DNA of 64,000 nucleotides, taken from the NCBI RefSeq assembly GCF_000222585.1, contig NZ_AFWE01000196.1, positions 1 to 64,000 on the forward strand, in the 5' to 3' direction. The notes below the pieces were generated by a model. It was not told where the DNA came from, searched no databases, and saw only the letters and a program-made list of their open reading frames with translations. Made by a program: the position numbers and the translations under genes. Below, piece by piece: positions 43,870-53,261 of the stretch. The stretch comes from Vibrio scophthalmi LMG 19158. Its GTDB lineage: Bacteria > Pseudomonadota > Gammaproteobacteria > Enterobacterales > Vibrionaceae. Each line of letters starts with the position of its first letter. Within the stretch, counting starts at the first letter, position 1.

Positions 43870-43899
43870 GCATATTACTGTCTATTTACACATGCTAAT

Positions 43900-44745
43900 T
43901 TACAACGCCGTCGAATCACACTTCTCGAGTTCAGTGTTAATTCGATCGATAAACTTGCCTGTTTCAGCATATTTGGTGAAAACCATATACTCATCACCGA
44001 TATAGAACTCTAAAGCGTTGCCCTTGATGTTTAGAGGTAAGTCACTATTTAATGACGCATCTAGCAGCACACCATAAAGTACTGTCGATGGTGTCATATT
44101 AAGTAGGTTATCTTTTTTCTGGGGGTTTAACGCATTCTCGTAGGCTAATTGAAGCGCTGCGGAATCCACGCCTTTATCGACATACAATACTCGTAAGCCA
44201 TCTTTCTCTTTTAACACCATCGATGGCGAGCCAAATTGCTGAGTAATCGCACCCAGTGTTTTGCGTTTATCACCCTGTTTTAAAGGCTCCAATCCAGAAA
44301 AGTTCATCACAGACTGGTCTTTATATAGACGAAAACCAATCCGTTGAATACCATCTTTATCTGCAGAGTCGGCTTTATTGTAAGAAACTAAACCAAAGGT
44401 AGGAAAAGGGTTTTCACTTTGAGGAAAAGCCGAAAAATCCGCTAGGGAAGTAATCCGAGTCGCCGGTTCTGAACACGTCACAATGCTTTGAGACTGAAAG
44501 TACCCAGCAGGCCCGACGTAACCATCATCATAGCCACGCTCAAAAACAAATCCGTCCTGAGTTAACTCTCCAGCTTTAGAGGCTTGAGAAAAATCCGCAA
44601 TCTTAAAGCTTAGATTGTTAATCGTTGCGGATTGCAGGTCACTCCCCATTAAATCAATCTCACCACTCGGCATTTGTGTCGCATAAATTTGGCTTGACGC
44701 GAGTCCCGCCATCAACCCCATAATCAGCGTTACTTTTTTCATCAC
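43900..44745 (-). CDS. Exported protein of unknown function
   Basis: A 281-residue protein with a signal peptide (MMKKVTLIMGLMAGLASSQIYA, cut before TQMPSG). It has a mature domain with two cysteines (C91 region SIVTCSEPA and C276 ELEKCDST) that could form a disulfide. I recognise no family. The fold appears rich in short strands, with segments such as GAITQQFGSPSMVLKEKDGLRVLYVDKG. It is a single gene with its own terminator. Confidence 0.7.
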   Translation of the reverse strand: MMKKVTLIMGLMAGLASSQIYATQMPSGEIDLMGSDLQSATINNLSFKIADFSQASKAGELTQDGFVFERGYDDGYVGPAGYFQSQSIVTCSEPATRITSLADFSAFPQSENPFPTFGLVSYNKADSADKDGIQRIGFRLYKDQSVMNFSGLEPLKQGDKRKTLGAITQQFGSPSMVLKEKDGLRVLYVDKGVDSAALQLAYENALNPQKKDNLLNMTPSTVLYGVLLDASLNSDLPLNIKGNALEFYIGDEYMVFTKYAETGKFIDRINTELEKCDSTAL

Positions 44746-44990
44746 TTAATTCCTTTCTTGTTATGCGGAACACTAACAAGATAGTAAGTAAGTCAGATAA
44801 TTACTATATAGCATATGCTCAAACTAACTTTGTACAATGAAAGCTATTGATTTAAAAGAAATTCTGATTTAGTCAAACAGACCTCAGAAAACCGCTCATT
44901 CATGTTTTACTGAGCAATAGTAGAAATGCCCCTATCTTTTAGAGGCATTCAAACTGAAACACATAGGATGTTGAGCAAATTACCCGATAG
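44746..44990. other. Intergenic sequence upstream of the exported protein gene
   Basis: It holds the promoter of the minus-strand gene and a hairpin at about 44924-44948 (AATGCCCCT against AGAGGCATT). No gene recognised. Confidence 0.4.
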
Positions 44991-45022
44991 TGAATAAGAA
45001 GGACACTGAATAAGAAGGACAC
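44991..45022. repeat. Two tandem 16-bp repeats flanking the transposase on the left
   Basis: TGAATAAGAAGGACAC occurs twice back to back (44991-45006 and 45007-45022). Its reverse complement begins GTGTCC, resembling the GTGTCTGTCC/GTGCCTGTCC copies on the other side of the transposase. Confidence 0.7.
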
Positions 45023-45143
45023 ACATCATAAAGTAACCAAAGTATGGTTTGCTGATAACCTCGTGGTAAGTTCGGACATTGAGTCTTGCCGCTTTATTTA
45101 AGTCTTTTACTCTTGAGAGGTTAAACACCACTCGAGGCCAACG

Positions 45144-46106
45144 ATGACGACAGCCAGAAGGCAACAGATATCCATCGATGCGACACCCTATTATCACTGC
45201 GTTTCTCGCTGCGTCAGACGTAGTTTATTGTGTGGTATTGACCCGCTAACAAAGCAAAACTTTGAGCATCGACGCGAGTGGATAAAAAACAAAATATATG
45301 CACTCTCGCAAGTCTACTGCATCGATATTTGTGCTTATGCGATTATGAGTAACCACTATCATCTGGTCGTACATATCAATCGAGACAAGGCTGCAGCTCT
45401 TTCTGATCATGAAGTAGTCGAGCGCTGGCAGCAAGAGCACAAACTCCCAAGCCTTGTGTCACGTTGGTTATTGGGGCAACTAACCAGTGAGGCGGAAACC
45501 GAAGCTTGTCTGTTAATCATTGACGCTTGGCGCGCTCGCTTATGGAGCCTTAGCTGGTTTATGAAAGAGCTCAATTTTGATATTGCTTGCCAAGCCAATA
45601 GAGAAGAAGATTGTAAGGGGCATTTTTGGGAAAGCCGCTTTAAAAGTCAGGCTTTGCTGGATGAACAAGCACTCGCTGCGGCGATGGCTTATGTCGATTT
45701 AAACCCATTGAGAGCGGGCATTGCCAAAACGCCAGAAACCTCAGAATTCACTTCGATACAAGCCAGATTGAAAGCATTAAACCATCAACAAGAAACCGCT
45801 CCTTGCCTGTACCCGTTTATCGGTAATCCAACCAATGAAAAACTCGATGGCATTCCCTTTCGGCTAATGGATTATCTTGAACTGGTGGATTGGAGTGCGC
45901 GCCTATTTCGAGAGGGTAAAGCTTGTTTAGAGGCCAATGTGCCGCCGATACTGCAACGACTCAACCTAAACCAGCGCAATTGGCTCAAAGCCTGTACTGA
46001 ACTAGAGCACCATCGCAGTACCGCCGTTGGTTGTCTCTGCACTGTCGAGCCAGCCAGAAGTCACTTAAACAAAAAACGGATACATCTGTTTCGCTTAGAT
46101 GGTTGA
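45144..46106 (+). CDS. REP-associated (RAYT) Y1 transposase
   Basis: A 320-residue IS200-like Y1 transposase of the RAYT type. The HUH pair is in MSNHYHLVVHIN (about 70-80). The catalytic tyrosine is in MAYVDLNPLRAGIA (about 181). FWESRFKSQALLD is a typical downstream element. The long C-terminal part (about 215-320) is usual for the Vibrio/Shewanella members. RAYTs are single-copy genes that process REP-type palindromes and often are not themselves mobile. Repeats on both sides (44991-45022 and 46306-46348) are probably its substrate DNA. Confidence 0.85.
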   Translation: MTTARRQQISIDATPYYHCVSRCVRRSLLCGIDPLTKQNFEHRREWIKNKIYALSQVYCIDICAYAIMSNHYHLVVHINRDKAAALSDHEVVERWQQEHKLPSLVSRWLLGQLTSEAETEACLLIIDAWRARLWSLSWFMKELNFDIACQANREEDCKGHFWESRFKSQALLDEQALAAAMAYVDLNPLRAGIAKTPETSEFTSIQARLKALNHQQETAPCLYPFIGNPTNEKLDGIPFRLMDYLELVDWSARLFREGKACLEANVPPILQRLNLNQRNWLKACTELEHHRSTAVGCLCTVEPARSHLNKKRIHLFRLDG

Positions 46107-46458
46107 ATATCGCCGATTTACTCTCTTCATAAAACGACCACAGCCAACGAATGACCATCTTCGTTTACCTCCGTTCGCGCCAACCCAACTCCATTTAACC
46201 AATACCGTATTTTTCCACCAGATAAACGCTAAATGAGCAGTAATTTAAAGAGTATCGATGACCTTGATACTGCTCGACATCTCAGCATCATGATTTCTCT
46301 ATATAGTGTCTGTCCTGTTTGTACCCTTTTTGTATCGGTGCCTGTCCTTTGTATATTAAAAAGCACCATTGATGGGGGCATTTTAGGCGTTAGTGGGCTA
46401 CTCGATAGAAGAAGTGAATTGAGCTGTTACGAACAATCAATTCAATTTCTTATGGTGA
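46107..46458. other. Right flank of the transposase
   Basis: 352 bases without a convincing gene. It holds two GTGYCTGTCCT copies (listed separately). A 96-codon plus-strand frame (46233-46523) runs into the DUF3820 gene on the other strand and resembles nothing. Confidence 0.5.
46306..46348. repeat. Two GTGYCTGTCCT repeats on the right flank of the transposase
   Basis: GTGTCTGTCCT at 46306-46316 and GTGCCTGTCCT at 46338-46348. They are in inverted orientation relative to the left-flank GGACAC repeats. Confidence 0.55.
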
Positions 46459-46689
46459 TCAATACCGTGGATGATCGTCATATTTCAAAGGTTGTACCAC
46501 ACTATCTAGACCTTCAACCTTAAGGGCTAAACACAGTTGCATCAGACGCCCCAACTCCCCTTCAGGAAAACCCTTCTTATCGAACCAAAGCAAATATTCT
46601 TCTGGTAAATCAATCAACACTCGCCCTGCATATTTACCAAAAGGCATCTGCATACGCGCTAACTTGATGAGGTTTTGTTTTTCGAGCAT
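46459..46689 (-). CDS. DUF3820 family protein
   Basis: A 76-residue protein carrying MPFGKYAGRVLIDLPEEYLLWF, the hallmark of DUF3820 (once labelled putative quorum-sensing-regulated virulence factor). This short domain is like the MPFGKYKG element of some exonucleases. No function is established for the stand-alone form. Confidence 0.85.
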   Translation of the reverse strand: MLEKQNLIKLARMQMPFGKYAGRVLIDLPEEYLLWFDKKGFPEGELGRLMQLCLALKVEGLDSVVQPLKYDDHPRY

Positions 46690-46812
46690 TAGATCTTCTA
46701 ACTGTGGTGTTATATTGAGTTAAGATTAACAGACAAACACCTCTTTCGGCAGAGGTATTCTAGCTCAAATAACGTAAAGAGGTATTTTCTCTCTCGCTCA
46801 TAAACATAGCGG

Positions 46813-47484
46813 TTACGGCTGCTGCCAACCTTGCATAGTGATACCTAATCGATCTACCCAGTAATCGATCGCGTCTTTGGCATCATCAAGGGAATCAATC
46901 ATGGTCGAAATATCTTTATTTCCCGCTTGTCGGTCAATGGCGGCGAATAAGGGTTTACCGGACATAGCGTCACTGACCAACAACTCAATACTCGCACTAC
47001 CGACGTTGGTGTGTTCACCGGTTGTGACTTTTGAAATGGTTGAGATCGCTAAGCCAAATGGCAGCACACTGCTTGTGACCGCTAAGATTGGATTAGGGGT
47101 TTCGACATTGCTCAGTGCGATACTGAGTCGTAAAGAGTGTTTGGTCGGTTGAGCAACCACCGACTTGTAAGCCGAAATCTTATGCTTGATTTGATCGACT
47201 AAATAACGGCTTAACTCATCAATCTCCGCTTGGCTAAGCGACTCATCTTCGACAATCACGATCACCTCATCGATCACTACCGAATCATATTCGGCCAACT
47301 TACGTTGCAACCGCGAAGCATCACGTAGCCCCATTTTAACCCACACAAGATCGACACCGCCTTCAGGGCCGGGACAAAAATCTTGATACGATGTAAACGA
47401 GGTGGCTTTAGTTAACGGGCCCGAAGCGCAACCAGCCAGTAATAACAATGTTGCGAATAGCCACCAAACTCGTTTTGTTCTCAT
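46813..47484 (-). CDS. DUF3313-like lipoprotein
   Basis: 223 residues with a lipoprotein signal (LLLLAGCASG, lipid-modified Cys at 19). The mature part contains SASIELLVSDAMSGKPLFAAIDRQAGNKD, typical of DUF3313 lipoproteins. Probably anchored in the outer membrane facing the periplasm; function unknown. The ATG at 47484 has GGAGA about 9 bases upstream; a GTG two codons earlier is too near it. Confidence 0.8.
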   Translation of the reverse strand: MRTKRVWWLFATLLLLAGCASGPLTKATSFTSYQDFCPGPEGGVDLVWVKMGLRDASRLQRKLAEYDSVVIDEVIVIVEDESLSQAEIDELSRYLVDQIKHKISAYKSVVAQPTKHSLRLSIALSNVETPNPILAVTSSVLPFGLAISTISKVTTGEHTNVGSASIELLVSDAMSGKPLFAAIDRQAGNKDISTMIDSLDDAKDAIDYWVDRLGITMQGWQQP

Positions 47485-47581
47485 CAGCACTGGTCTCCAA
47501 TTTATTTATTGGTACATCATACCTTAAATGAATTGTCCATGCTGATTATTTAACCGTTTATTCGCTCATTGGACGAGCCCG

Positions 47582-47932
47582 TTATGCGGGTTGAAATACC
47601 GTATGTAAATACTCCACCACGACCTGATTTCCTTCAATATAGGCACGCTTGATTTCCCCATCCACTGTCATGCGGCTCTCTAAGTACACTTCTTTCACGT
47701 TCGGCTGTGTGCGCAGTGATGGGACAACTCGGTGAGATTCCAAGTTAAGCAAATTACAAAATCGTGATACGAACGCCATCGAAAGTGGTCGTTCACCTCT
47801 CAAAATACTCGAAAACTCTAATTGATTCATACCCAGTTTCTTGGCGAACTCCATCTGGGTTAGGCGCATTTTAGATTTCTGTGACATCCAAACTTGGTAT
47901 AACGCTTCGTTGTCTTTTACGGTAAATTCCAT
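47582..47932 (-). CDS. Small helix-turn-helix (XRE-like) protein
   Basis: A 116-residue protein. LTQMEFAKKLGMNQLEFSSILRGERPLSMAFVSRFCNLL (about 24-62) is a Cro/C1-type helix-turn-helix. The C-terminal half (about 75-116) is a beta-rich piece of unknown role. It may regulate itself; no phage or toxin neighbour is seen. Confidence 0.8.
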   Translation of the reverse strand: MEFTVKDNEALYQVWMSQKSKMRLTQMEFAKKLGMNQLEFSSILRGERPLSMAFVSRFCNLLNLESHRVVPSLRTQPNVKEVYLESRMTVDGEIKRAYIEGNQVVVEYLHTVFQPA

Positions 47933-48166
47933 GATGAGTTCCTACACTGCTTTCGCCTCGATTCGGGCGCATTCATTTTGACGTTATTGTGGCGTTTTCA
48001 ACGGGTATAATGTCAGTGTAAGGTAAGCGAAGTTTAAGGATTCAAGCAAATTGCGGCTTATTGAATAAGCTGCGAGGATATAATGTAACTAAGTGAAACA
48101 AGTCTCGAAAATAGCGGGCTCTTGCCCGCTCGAATGATCATTCAGGGTAATAGAGATGAGGGTAAA

Positions 48167-49333
48167 TTATAACCAGCTCGCCACTAAGCGTTTAAACCAA
48201 TCAATAATGCGTTTAACGAAGCCGCCCTCTTCAACGGGATCTAATGCCACTAATTCAGCGCTAGCCACTTCATCACCATCGACACTGTAAATCACTTTAC
48301 CAATCACTTGCTCGCTCTGAATTGGCGCAATCAAATCACCATCATAAAGCAGTTCAGCCTTAACCTTGCTCGCTTGGGATTTTGGTAGGGTAATAAACAC
48401 ATCATTGGCGACACCAACGCTGAGCTCATCACTGTCCCCCATCCAAACTCGCGCTTTAGCAATCTCTTGCCCTGCATCACCCGCAGAGACCGTATCAAAA
48501 AAACGGAAGCCGTAGCTCAACAGTTGCTTACTTTCCGATTCACGACTTTTGGTGCTGGACGAGCCCATCACAACCGAAATTAAACGCATATCACCGTTCG
48601 TCGCAGACGTCGCTAAGCTATAACCCGCGCCACTAGTGTAGCCTGTTTTCATGCCATCCACATTTAAGCTTCGGTCACGAAGTAAGCCATTTCGGTTGTA
48701 TTGCGTTATGCCGTTATAAGCAAACTCCGTTTCACTGTATAGCGGATAAATGGTTGGCAAATCACGAATGATTGCTTGGCTCAATAACGCGATATCATAC
48801 GGCGTAGAATACAGCCCATCACTGTCTAAACCATGTGGGTTAGTAAAAGCGGTATTGTCCAGGTTTAGCTTTTCTGCCCAATTGTTCATCAAGCCAACGA
48901 AAGCATCTTCACTGCCCGCAACATGCTCGGCAATCGCCACACTGGCGTCATTGCCAGATTGCACAACTAATCCACGATACAGATCCATTAGCGAGACTTC
49001 AGTACCCACTTCAATGAACATCTTCGAAGAATCGGGAAAGTTCTTAGCCCACGCTTTTTTACTGATCGTAACTTGGTCGTCTAAGCTGACATTACCAAAA
49101 TTAACCTCCTGTCCCGCAACATAAGCCGTCATCAACTTAGTTAAACTCGCTGGGTTTAAAGTCTGATGGGCGTTTTTCTCTACCAATACTTGTCCGGTAT
49201 TGTAATCCATCAAAATATAACCCTTCGCACCTAGTGCTGGAGCATCAGGCGTGATCGACGGTGCGGCAATCGCAGCAGTTGAACCTAAAGTTGCTGTAAT
49301 ACAAACCGTCTTGATGAAACGTTTTTTGTTCAT
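48167..49333 (-). CDS. dacA: D-alanyl-D-alanine carboxypeptidase (PBP5/6 type)
   Basis: A 388-residue low-molecular-weight penicillin-binding protein that trims the terminal D-Ala of peptidoglycan pentapeptides. It has a signal peptide (cut near AIA/AAPS). The catalytic motifs are SLTK (63-66), SGN (126-128) and KTG (229-231). The C-terminal beta domain is followed by an amphipathic membrane anchor (FVKRIIDWFKRLVASWL). The symbol could equally be dacC or dacD. Confidence 0.9.
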   Translation of the reverse strand: MNKKRFIKTVCITATLGSTAAIAAPSITPDAPALGAKGYILMDYNTGQVLVEKNAHQTLNPASLTKLMTAYVAGQEVNFGNVSLDDQVTISKKAWAKNFPDSSKMFIEVGTEVSLMDLYRGLVVQSGNDASVAIAEHVAGSEDAFVGLMNNWAEKLNLDNTAFTNPHGLDSDGLYSTPYDIALLSQAIIRDLPTIYPLYSETEFAYNGITQYNRNGLLRDRSLNVDGMKTGYTSGAGYSLATSATNGDMRLISVVMGSSSTKSRESESKQLLSYGFRFFDTVSAGDAGQEIAKARVWMGDSDELSVGVANDVFITLPKSQASKVKAELLYDGDLIAPIQSEQVIGKVIYSVDGDEVASAELVALDPVEEGGFVKRIIDWFKRLVASWL

Positions 49334-49461
49334 GGCACTCTACCAATTAGGAGACTTCACTCAGTATATTCAAAGCGTAGCTACTTGCAGCACTACTGTT
49401 ACGCTTAGTTACGGTTATACAAGGTTTGAGGCAAATTAATGTGATATCGGTTGAATGGTAT

Positions 49462-49489
49462 AAAAAAGCCAGCATTCAAGCTGGCTTTC
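49462..49489 (-). terminator. Terminator of the small membrane protein gene
   Basis: AAAGCCAGC/GCTGGCTTT stem, followed by T6 on the minus strand. Confidence 0.85.
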
Positions 49490-49508
49490 CATACAAATAA
49501 TAAATGCG

Positions 49509-49865
49509 TTACGCAACTTGCAACGATTTTGCCTTCGAAGTGATGGCATCGCGGTAACTAAACCACAAATAAGTCACCACTAAGGAGAAGAATAAGTAAG
49601 ACAGTGCAAAAATAAACGGAGAGGTAATCAGCTCAGCTGACATCCCCCAGCTCACCCCAACGATTGTGACCGTTAATTTGGCCAGCATGCCACACATCAG
49701 TAGCAGTAATCCTAATTGAGGAAAACGTGTCGAGCGAAAAGCAAACCAGTAACAGCTACCCACAGCTAAAGCGGCAATTGATAAACCAAGCATGAATGAA
49801 TGAAGATGATCAGCAGATGCAACACCTGCAGATAACGATGCCATGATAATTAGAACCAGTTTCAT
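49509..49865 (-). CDS. Small membrane protein of unknown function
   Basis: A 118-residue protein with about four hydrophobic segments (near 2-17, 27-43, 50-70 and 80-104) and a basic C-terminus (SYRDAITSKAKS). GGGG lies 8 bases before the ATG. I recognise no family. Confidence 0.65.
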   Translation of the reverse strand: MKLVLIIMASLSAGVASADHLHSFMLGLSIAALAVGSCYWFAFRSTRFPQLGLLLLMCGMLAKLTVTIVGVSWGMSAELITSPFIFALSYLFFSLVVTYLWFSYRDAITSKAKSLQVA

Positions 49866-50585
49866 AGAATTTACCCCATAGATAAGTGGTTAAAAGCATC
49901 CTTCCATAAATGCAAACTCATTTTGCGGGTATTTTCTCAGGTAGAATTTTAATTTCAAGTGACTTTTTGAGCACTTTTCGCAGTAAAAATCTAATCCATA
50001 GCAGATGTAAATCAATGGTTAAAAAAGCAACTCTCTTATTTTGTTCGATTAAAGTATCTTAGCCATTAAATAATGAAAAAGAGAGGTTTTGCTAACATTT
50101 CCGCAACAGAAAAATAATTTTAATTTCTTGTCATATTTGTGATATCCCCCACTGACACATCATGTCCAAATAACCCGCAATTACTGATCGCCTTTTAGTC
50201 AGTCATCAAAATAAAATCCCGTCAATGAATGTTACCCGAGCTTACTTGGGCCATGCTTATTTATCTCAACTAAAGGGAAATCACGAAACCAATAATTAAT
50301 TTTAAAAACATCATGTTGCAACAATGACAAGGCGTAAAATCCGTCATTTTAATACAGATTTGAAAATACGATATTTAGTTCAAAACATTGGCCGAAGTCA
50401 CTGGAAATGTAGTTGACTTCAATCGGTTAAACCTTAGACTACTTATTAGCTAGAAAACGGTTCTTGGCTAGACGCGTTTCGTTGGAATTCATGGACTTCT
50501 ATCGTTACGTCGTGCGCAATAGCAGTCTCCTTTTCCACGCTATCCGTGCCCTTAGGCTTATTTAAGATATACGAAGGAAAGACAC
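49866..50585. promoter_or_regulatory. Long non-coding region holding the 5' leader of the second cold-shock gene
   Basis: 720 bases without a gene. The part next to the cold-shock gene is presumably the long structured leader common to cspA-type mRNAs. A perfect 7-bp inverted repeat (GAAGTCA/TGACTTC) lies at 50394-50400 and 50414-50420. AAGGAAAG is the ribosome site. I could not identify the cold box or a transcription start with confidence. Confidence 0.45.
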
Positions 50586-50795
50586 ATGTCAGATACAGTG
50601 ACTGGTACAGTTAAGTGGTTCAACGAAACTAAAGGTTTCGGTTTCATCAAACAAGAAAACGGCCCAGACGTTTTTGCACACTTCAGTGCAATTACTGGTG
50701 ACGGTTTCCGTACCCTAGCTGAAGGCCAGCCAGTAGAATTTACTATCTCGCAAGGTCAAAAAGGCCCACAAGCTGAGAACATCAAAGTTCTTTAA
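50586..50795 (+). CDS. Cold-shock protein, CspA family
   Basis: A 69-residue OB-fold protein. RNP1 (KGFGFI) and RNP2 (VFAHF) are intact, with AAGGAAAG before the ATG. It is a close paralogue of the one at 35262 but lacks its DDGGA insertion-like loop. Followed by a terminator. Confidence 0.95.
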   Translation: MSDTVTGTVKWFNETKGFGFIKQENGPDVFAHFSAITGDGFRTLAEGQPVEFTISQGQKGPQAENIKVL

Positions 50796-50818
50796 CTTGT
50801 TGCCAAAATAGATTGTAA

Positions 50819-50846
50819 TAGCCAGCTCATTTAGCTGGCTTTTTTA
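50819..50846 (+). terminator. Terminator of the cold-shock gene
   Basis: AGCCAGCT/AGCTGGCT stem followed by T6. Confidence 0.9.
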
Positions 50847-50860
50847 TTGGCGACTCATAC

Positions 50861-51397
50861 ATGGCTCTAAAACCAACAATCTACAAGTTTCGTATTTCCC
50901 TTTCAGATACCAACCGTGATTATTACGATTCACTCTCTTGCACTATCGCTCTTCATCCGTCAGAAACCACTAGTCGCATGATGGCTCGCGTATTGGCTTA
51001 CTGTTTGAATGCCAAACCTGAATTGCAATTTACCAAAGGTCTCTCTTCAATTGAAGAGCCTGACCTGTGGTTAAAAGCGTTAGATGGAACTATCGAAGAG
51101 TGGATCGAAGTGGGTGAGCCAGCCGTCGATCGAGTAAAAAAATCAACCCGCTTAGCAAAGCATGTACAAATCTACGCATTCAACAGCAAAGCGGACGTAT
51201 GGTGGAATCAATCTAAAAGTAAGCTGAATGCGCTACCAGCGACCATTCATTGTTTTGATGGCGCTGCAATTGAAGCACTAGCTGCCGATGTAGAGCGAGG
51301 CATGGAGCTGTCAGTGATGATCACCGGTAACAGCTTATTTGTCGATGGCAAAACCTCACACGAAGTGACTTGGGAAACACTACAAAGCCATGAGTAA
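50861..51397 (+). CDS. yaeQ: YaeQ family protein
   Basis: A 178-residue protein with the YaeQ pattern: YKFRISLSDTNRDYYDSLSCTIALHPSETTSRMMARVLAYCLNA at the start, EEPDLWLKALDGTIEEWIEVGEP and LAKHVQIYAFNSKADVWW later. YaeQ has a PD-(D/E)XK nuclease-like fold; its role is still unclear, and claims of RfaH-like function are unsettled. It overlaps the next gene by 8 bases. Confidence 0.9.
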   Translation: MALKPTIYKFRISLSDTNRDYYDSLSCTIALHPSETTSRMMARVLAYCLNAKPELQFTKGLSSIEEPDLWLKALDGTIEEWIEVGEPAVDRVKKSTRLAKHVQIYAFNSKADVWWNQSKSKLNALPATIHCFDGAAIEALAADVERGMELSVMITGNSLFVDGKTSHEVTWETLQSHE

Positions 51398-51929
51398 TCT
51401 GGCTCAAGCACTGATCAATATTGGTGCAGATCAACTTGAACACGTCAGCAGTGACTCTGTGGAATGGCAAGCCTTTTGCCAGCACAATGAATCATTATTT
51501 AATCGAGTTCAACTTGCTAAACCCGAGCAAGCATTCACTCATCACTTGTTGGGTATTTTGACGAAAGCTCATATTGAAGCTTTAAGTCGTGTCGAGCAGC
51601 AGCGTGATTCTGTCGAGGCGATGAATCAAGCCATAGAAAAGAATGTGGGCGCCGAACACCATAGCCGCTTTCGATATCAAGAAGGCGAGCAGCTGCTAGT
51701 CATTACGCATCTGTGGCTTTATGTACAGGGCTATCTGGGGATGGACTTTAGCCTTGCTAATGACCATGCGCAAAGTAGCGTGCAAGCCCTGATAACAATG
51801 CAGGGGGGCGATAGCCAAGCGCTTCGCAGCCAGTTGATGGCCAGCTTTTATCAAGGTAAAGCGCATACCGCGACTAGCCAGCAGCAAAGCCATTGCATCA
51901 TTCAATGGTTAAAAAGCCTATTCAAATAA
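51390..51929 (+). CDS. Hypothetical protein coupled to yaeQ
   Basis: A 179-residue, largely helical soluble protein of no recognised family. The start overlaps the yaeQ stop by 8 bases, which suggests translational coupling and shared work. It ends in a terminator shared with hmp. Confidence 0.6.
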   Translation: MSNLAQALINIGADQLEHVSSDSVEWQAFCQHNESLFNRVQLAKPEQAFTHHLLGILTKAHIEALSRVEQQRDSVEAMNQAIEKNVGAEHHSRFRYQEGEQLLVITHLWLYVQGYLGMDFSLANDHAQSSVQALITMQGGDSQALRSQLMASFYQGKAHTATSQQQSHCIIQWLKSLFK

Positions 51930-51957
51930 GCAAAAAGCTCCCTTGGGAGCTTTTTGC
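51930..51957. terminator. Bidirectional terminator between the yaeQ unit and hmp
   Basis: GCAAAAAGCTCCC/GGGAGCTTTTTGC stem, with A- and T-runs inside the stem, so usable by both convergent units. Confidence 0.85.
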
Positions 51958-51976
51958 TTTATCAGACGAATGCGAA

Positions 51977-53137
51977 TTACAAATAACGATGAGGGCCAAA
52001 TACCTCATAGTGGATCTGTTCTCTCGGCACCTCCAATGCCTCAAGCTGTTGTACAGCATGCTCCATAAACGCTAGTGGTCCACACAGATAAAATTCACCA
52101 TCACTCACCGGAATTTTCTCGGCAATTGACGCCAGATCCATCATGCCATCCTGATCGCGATACCACACCTTTTGTTGCCACTGGTTGGCCTCAATAAGCT
52201 GTGCACTTTCCACGCGAAATGTATGTTGATCGGCGTCTTCACAGGCATAGAAATAGCTTACATTGACCTTTTTCTGTTGTGATAATGTATGCGCCATTGC
52301 TTGAATCGGCGTCGCACCAACTCCTGCTGCAATCAACACCACAGGTTTCTCTGTGGGTTGGTAAAAGAAGTCACCTGCGGGTGGATACAAGGTCACGGAA
52401 TCACCCACTTCTAACTCATCATGGAGATAATGGGAAACCAGCCCTTTGTGTTCATCACCTTCGCGCTTTACTGAAATACGGTAACTGATTCCGTTTGGCG
52501 CTTGTGATAGTGAGTACTGACGAATCTCAGTATTCTCGCTACTGCTTGGCTTCACTTCAATACCCAAGTATTGACCGGCAAGGTAATTGAGCACCGGTTT
52601 ATCATCTGCTGGTCGCAGTTCAAAACTGGTGACTCGCTGTGACTCAGGCGTTTTACGATCGATGATAAACTCACGCCCTTCACGCCAACCGCCCGCACCT
52701 TGCGCATTCAGTTGGTAGATTTGCTCCTCACGCTCAATAAATATATTGGCGAGGAAGAGATACGCCTGTGTCCACGCTTCTTCTACCTCAGTGGTAAACG
52801 CATCTGACGCTAACTCACGTAGCGTCTCAATCAAATGATGGCCAACAATCTGATAATGCTGCGGCTGAATATTAAAGCTGGTGTGCTTATGAGCAATACG
52901 CTCCACAGCTTGAGAGAGTGCAGCTAGGTTGTCGATATTTTTCGCATACGCCGCGACGGCCTCAAACAAAGCGACGCTTTGACGGCCCGTTTGCTGATGC
53001 GTCATATTAAATATGTCTTTTAGCTCCGGGTTATGGAGAAACATGCGTTGATAGAAATGCTGCGTCAGCGCTGGGCCCGCGGTTTCTAATAAAGGGATGG
53101 TGCTTTTAACAACCGCTATATGATGATCATTGAGCAT
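51977..53137 (-). CDS. hmp: Flavohemoglobin, nitric oxide dioxygenase
   Basis: A 386-residue three-domain enzyme that oxidises NO to nitrate. The globin domain spans about 1-140 (proximal His in AHKHTSFNI). The FAD domain has YLAGQYLGIEV and RQYSLSQAP, and the NAD domain has AAGVGATPIQAM and the C-terminal FGPHRYL. AGGAG precedes the ATG. It is divergent from norR, with a sigma54-type promoter and NorR sites between them. Confidence 0.97.
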   Translation of the reverse strand: MLNDHHIAVVKSTIPLLETAGPALTQHFYQRMFLHNPELKDIFNMTHQQTGRQSVALFEAVAAYAKNIDNLAALSQAVERIAHKHTSFNIQPQHYQIVGHHLIETLRELASDAFTTEVEEAWTQAYLFLANIFIEREEQIYQLNAQGAGGWREGREFIIDRKTPESQRVTSFELRPADDKPVLNYLAGQYLGIEVKPSSSENTEIRQYSLSQAPNGISYRISVKREGDEHKGLVSHYLHDELEVGDSVTLYPPAGDFFYQPTEKPVVLIAAGVGATPIQAMAHTLSQQKKVNVSYFYACEDADQHTFRVESAQLIEANQWQQKVWYRDQDGMMDLASIAEKIPVSDGEFYLCGPLAFMEHAVQQLEALEVPREQIHYEVFGPHRYL

Positions 53138-53191
53138 AAGAGCTTTCTCCTAATTATTATTTTTAGTGCATTCAAGATGCACCACATAGAG

Positions 53192-53207
53192 AGCACGAAC
53201 CATGCCA
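53192..53207 (-). promoter_or_regulatory. Candidate sigma54 promoter of hmp
   Basis: On the minus strand this reads TGGCATGGTTCGTGCT. GG of the -24 and GC of the -12 elements are 12 positions apart, and 10 of 12 defined consensus positions match. It would place transcription about 40 bases before the hmp ATG, in line with NorR being a sigma54 activator. Confidence 0.65.
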
Positions 53208-53261
53208 AGACACAATCACTTGTAATTACCTGATTTAATTGAATTTACAACATAAAAATAA

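Noticed and set aside
44924-44948. Hairpin AATGCCCCT/AGAGGCATT as a terminator
   Set aside because: Not followed by a T-run on either strand and not placed at the end of a gene.
46233-46523. 96-codon plus-strand frame beside DUF3820
   Set aside because: No Shine-Dalgarno sequence, unknown composition, and overlaps the end of DUF3820 on the other strand.
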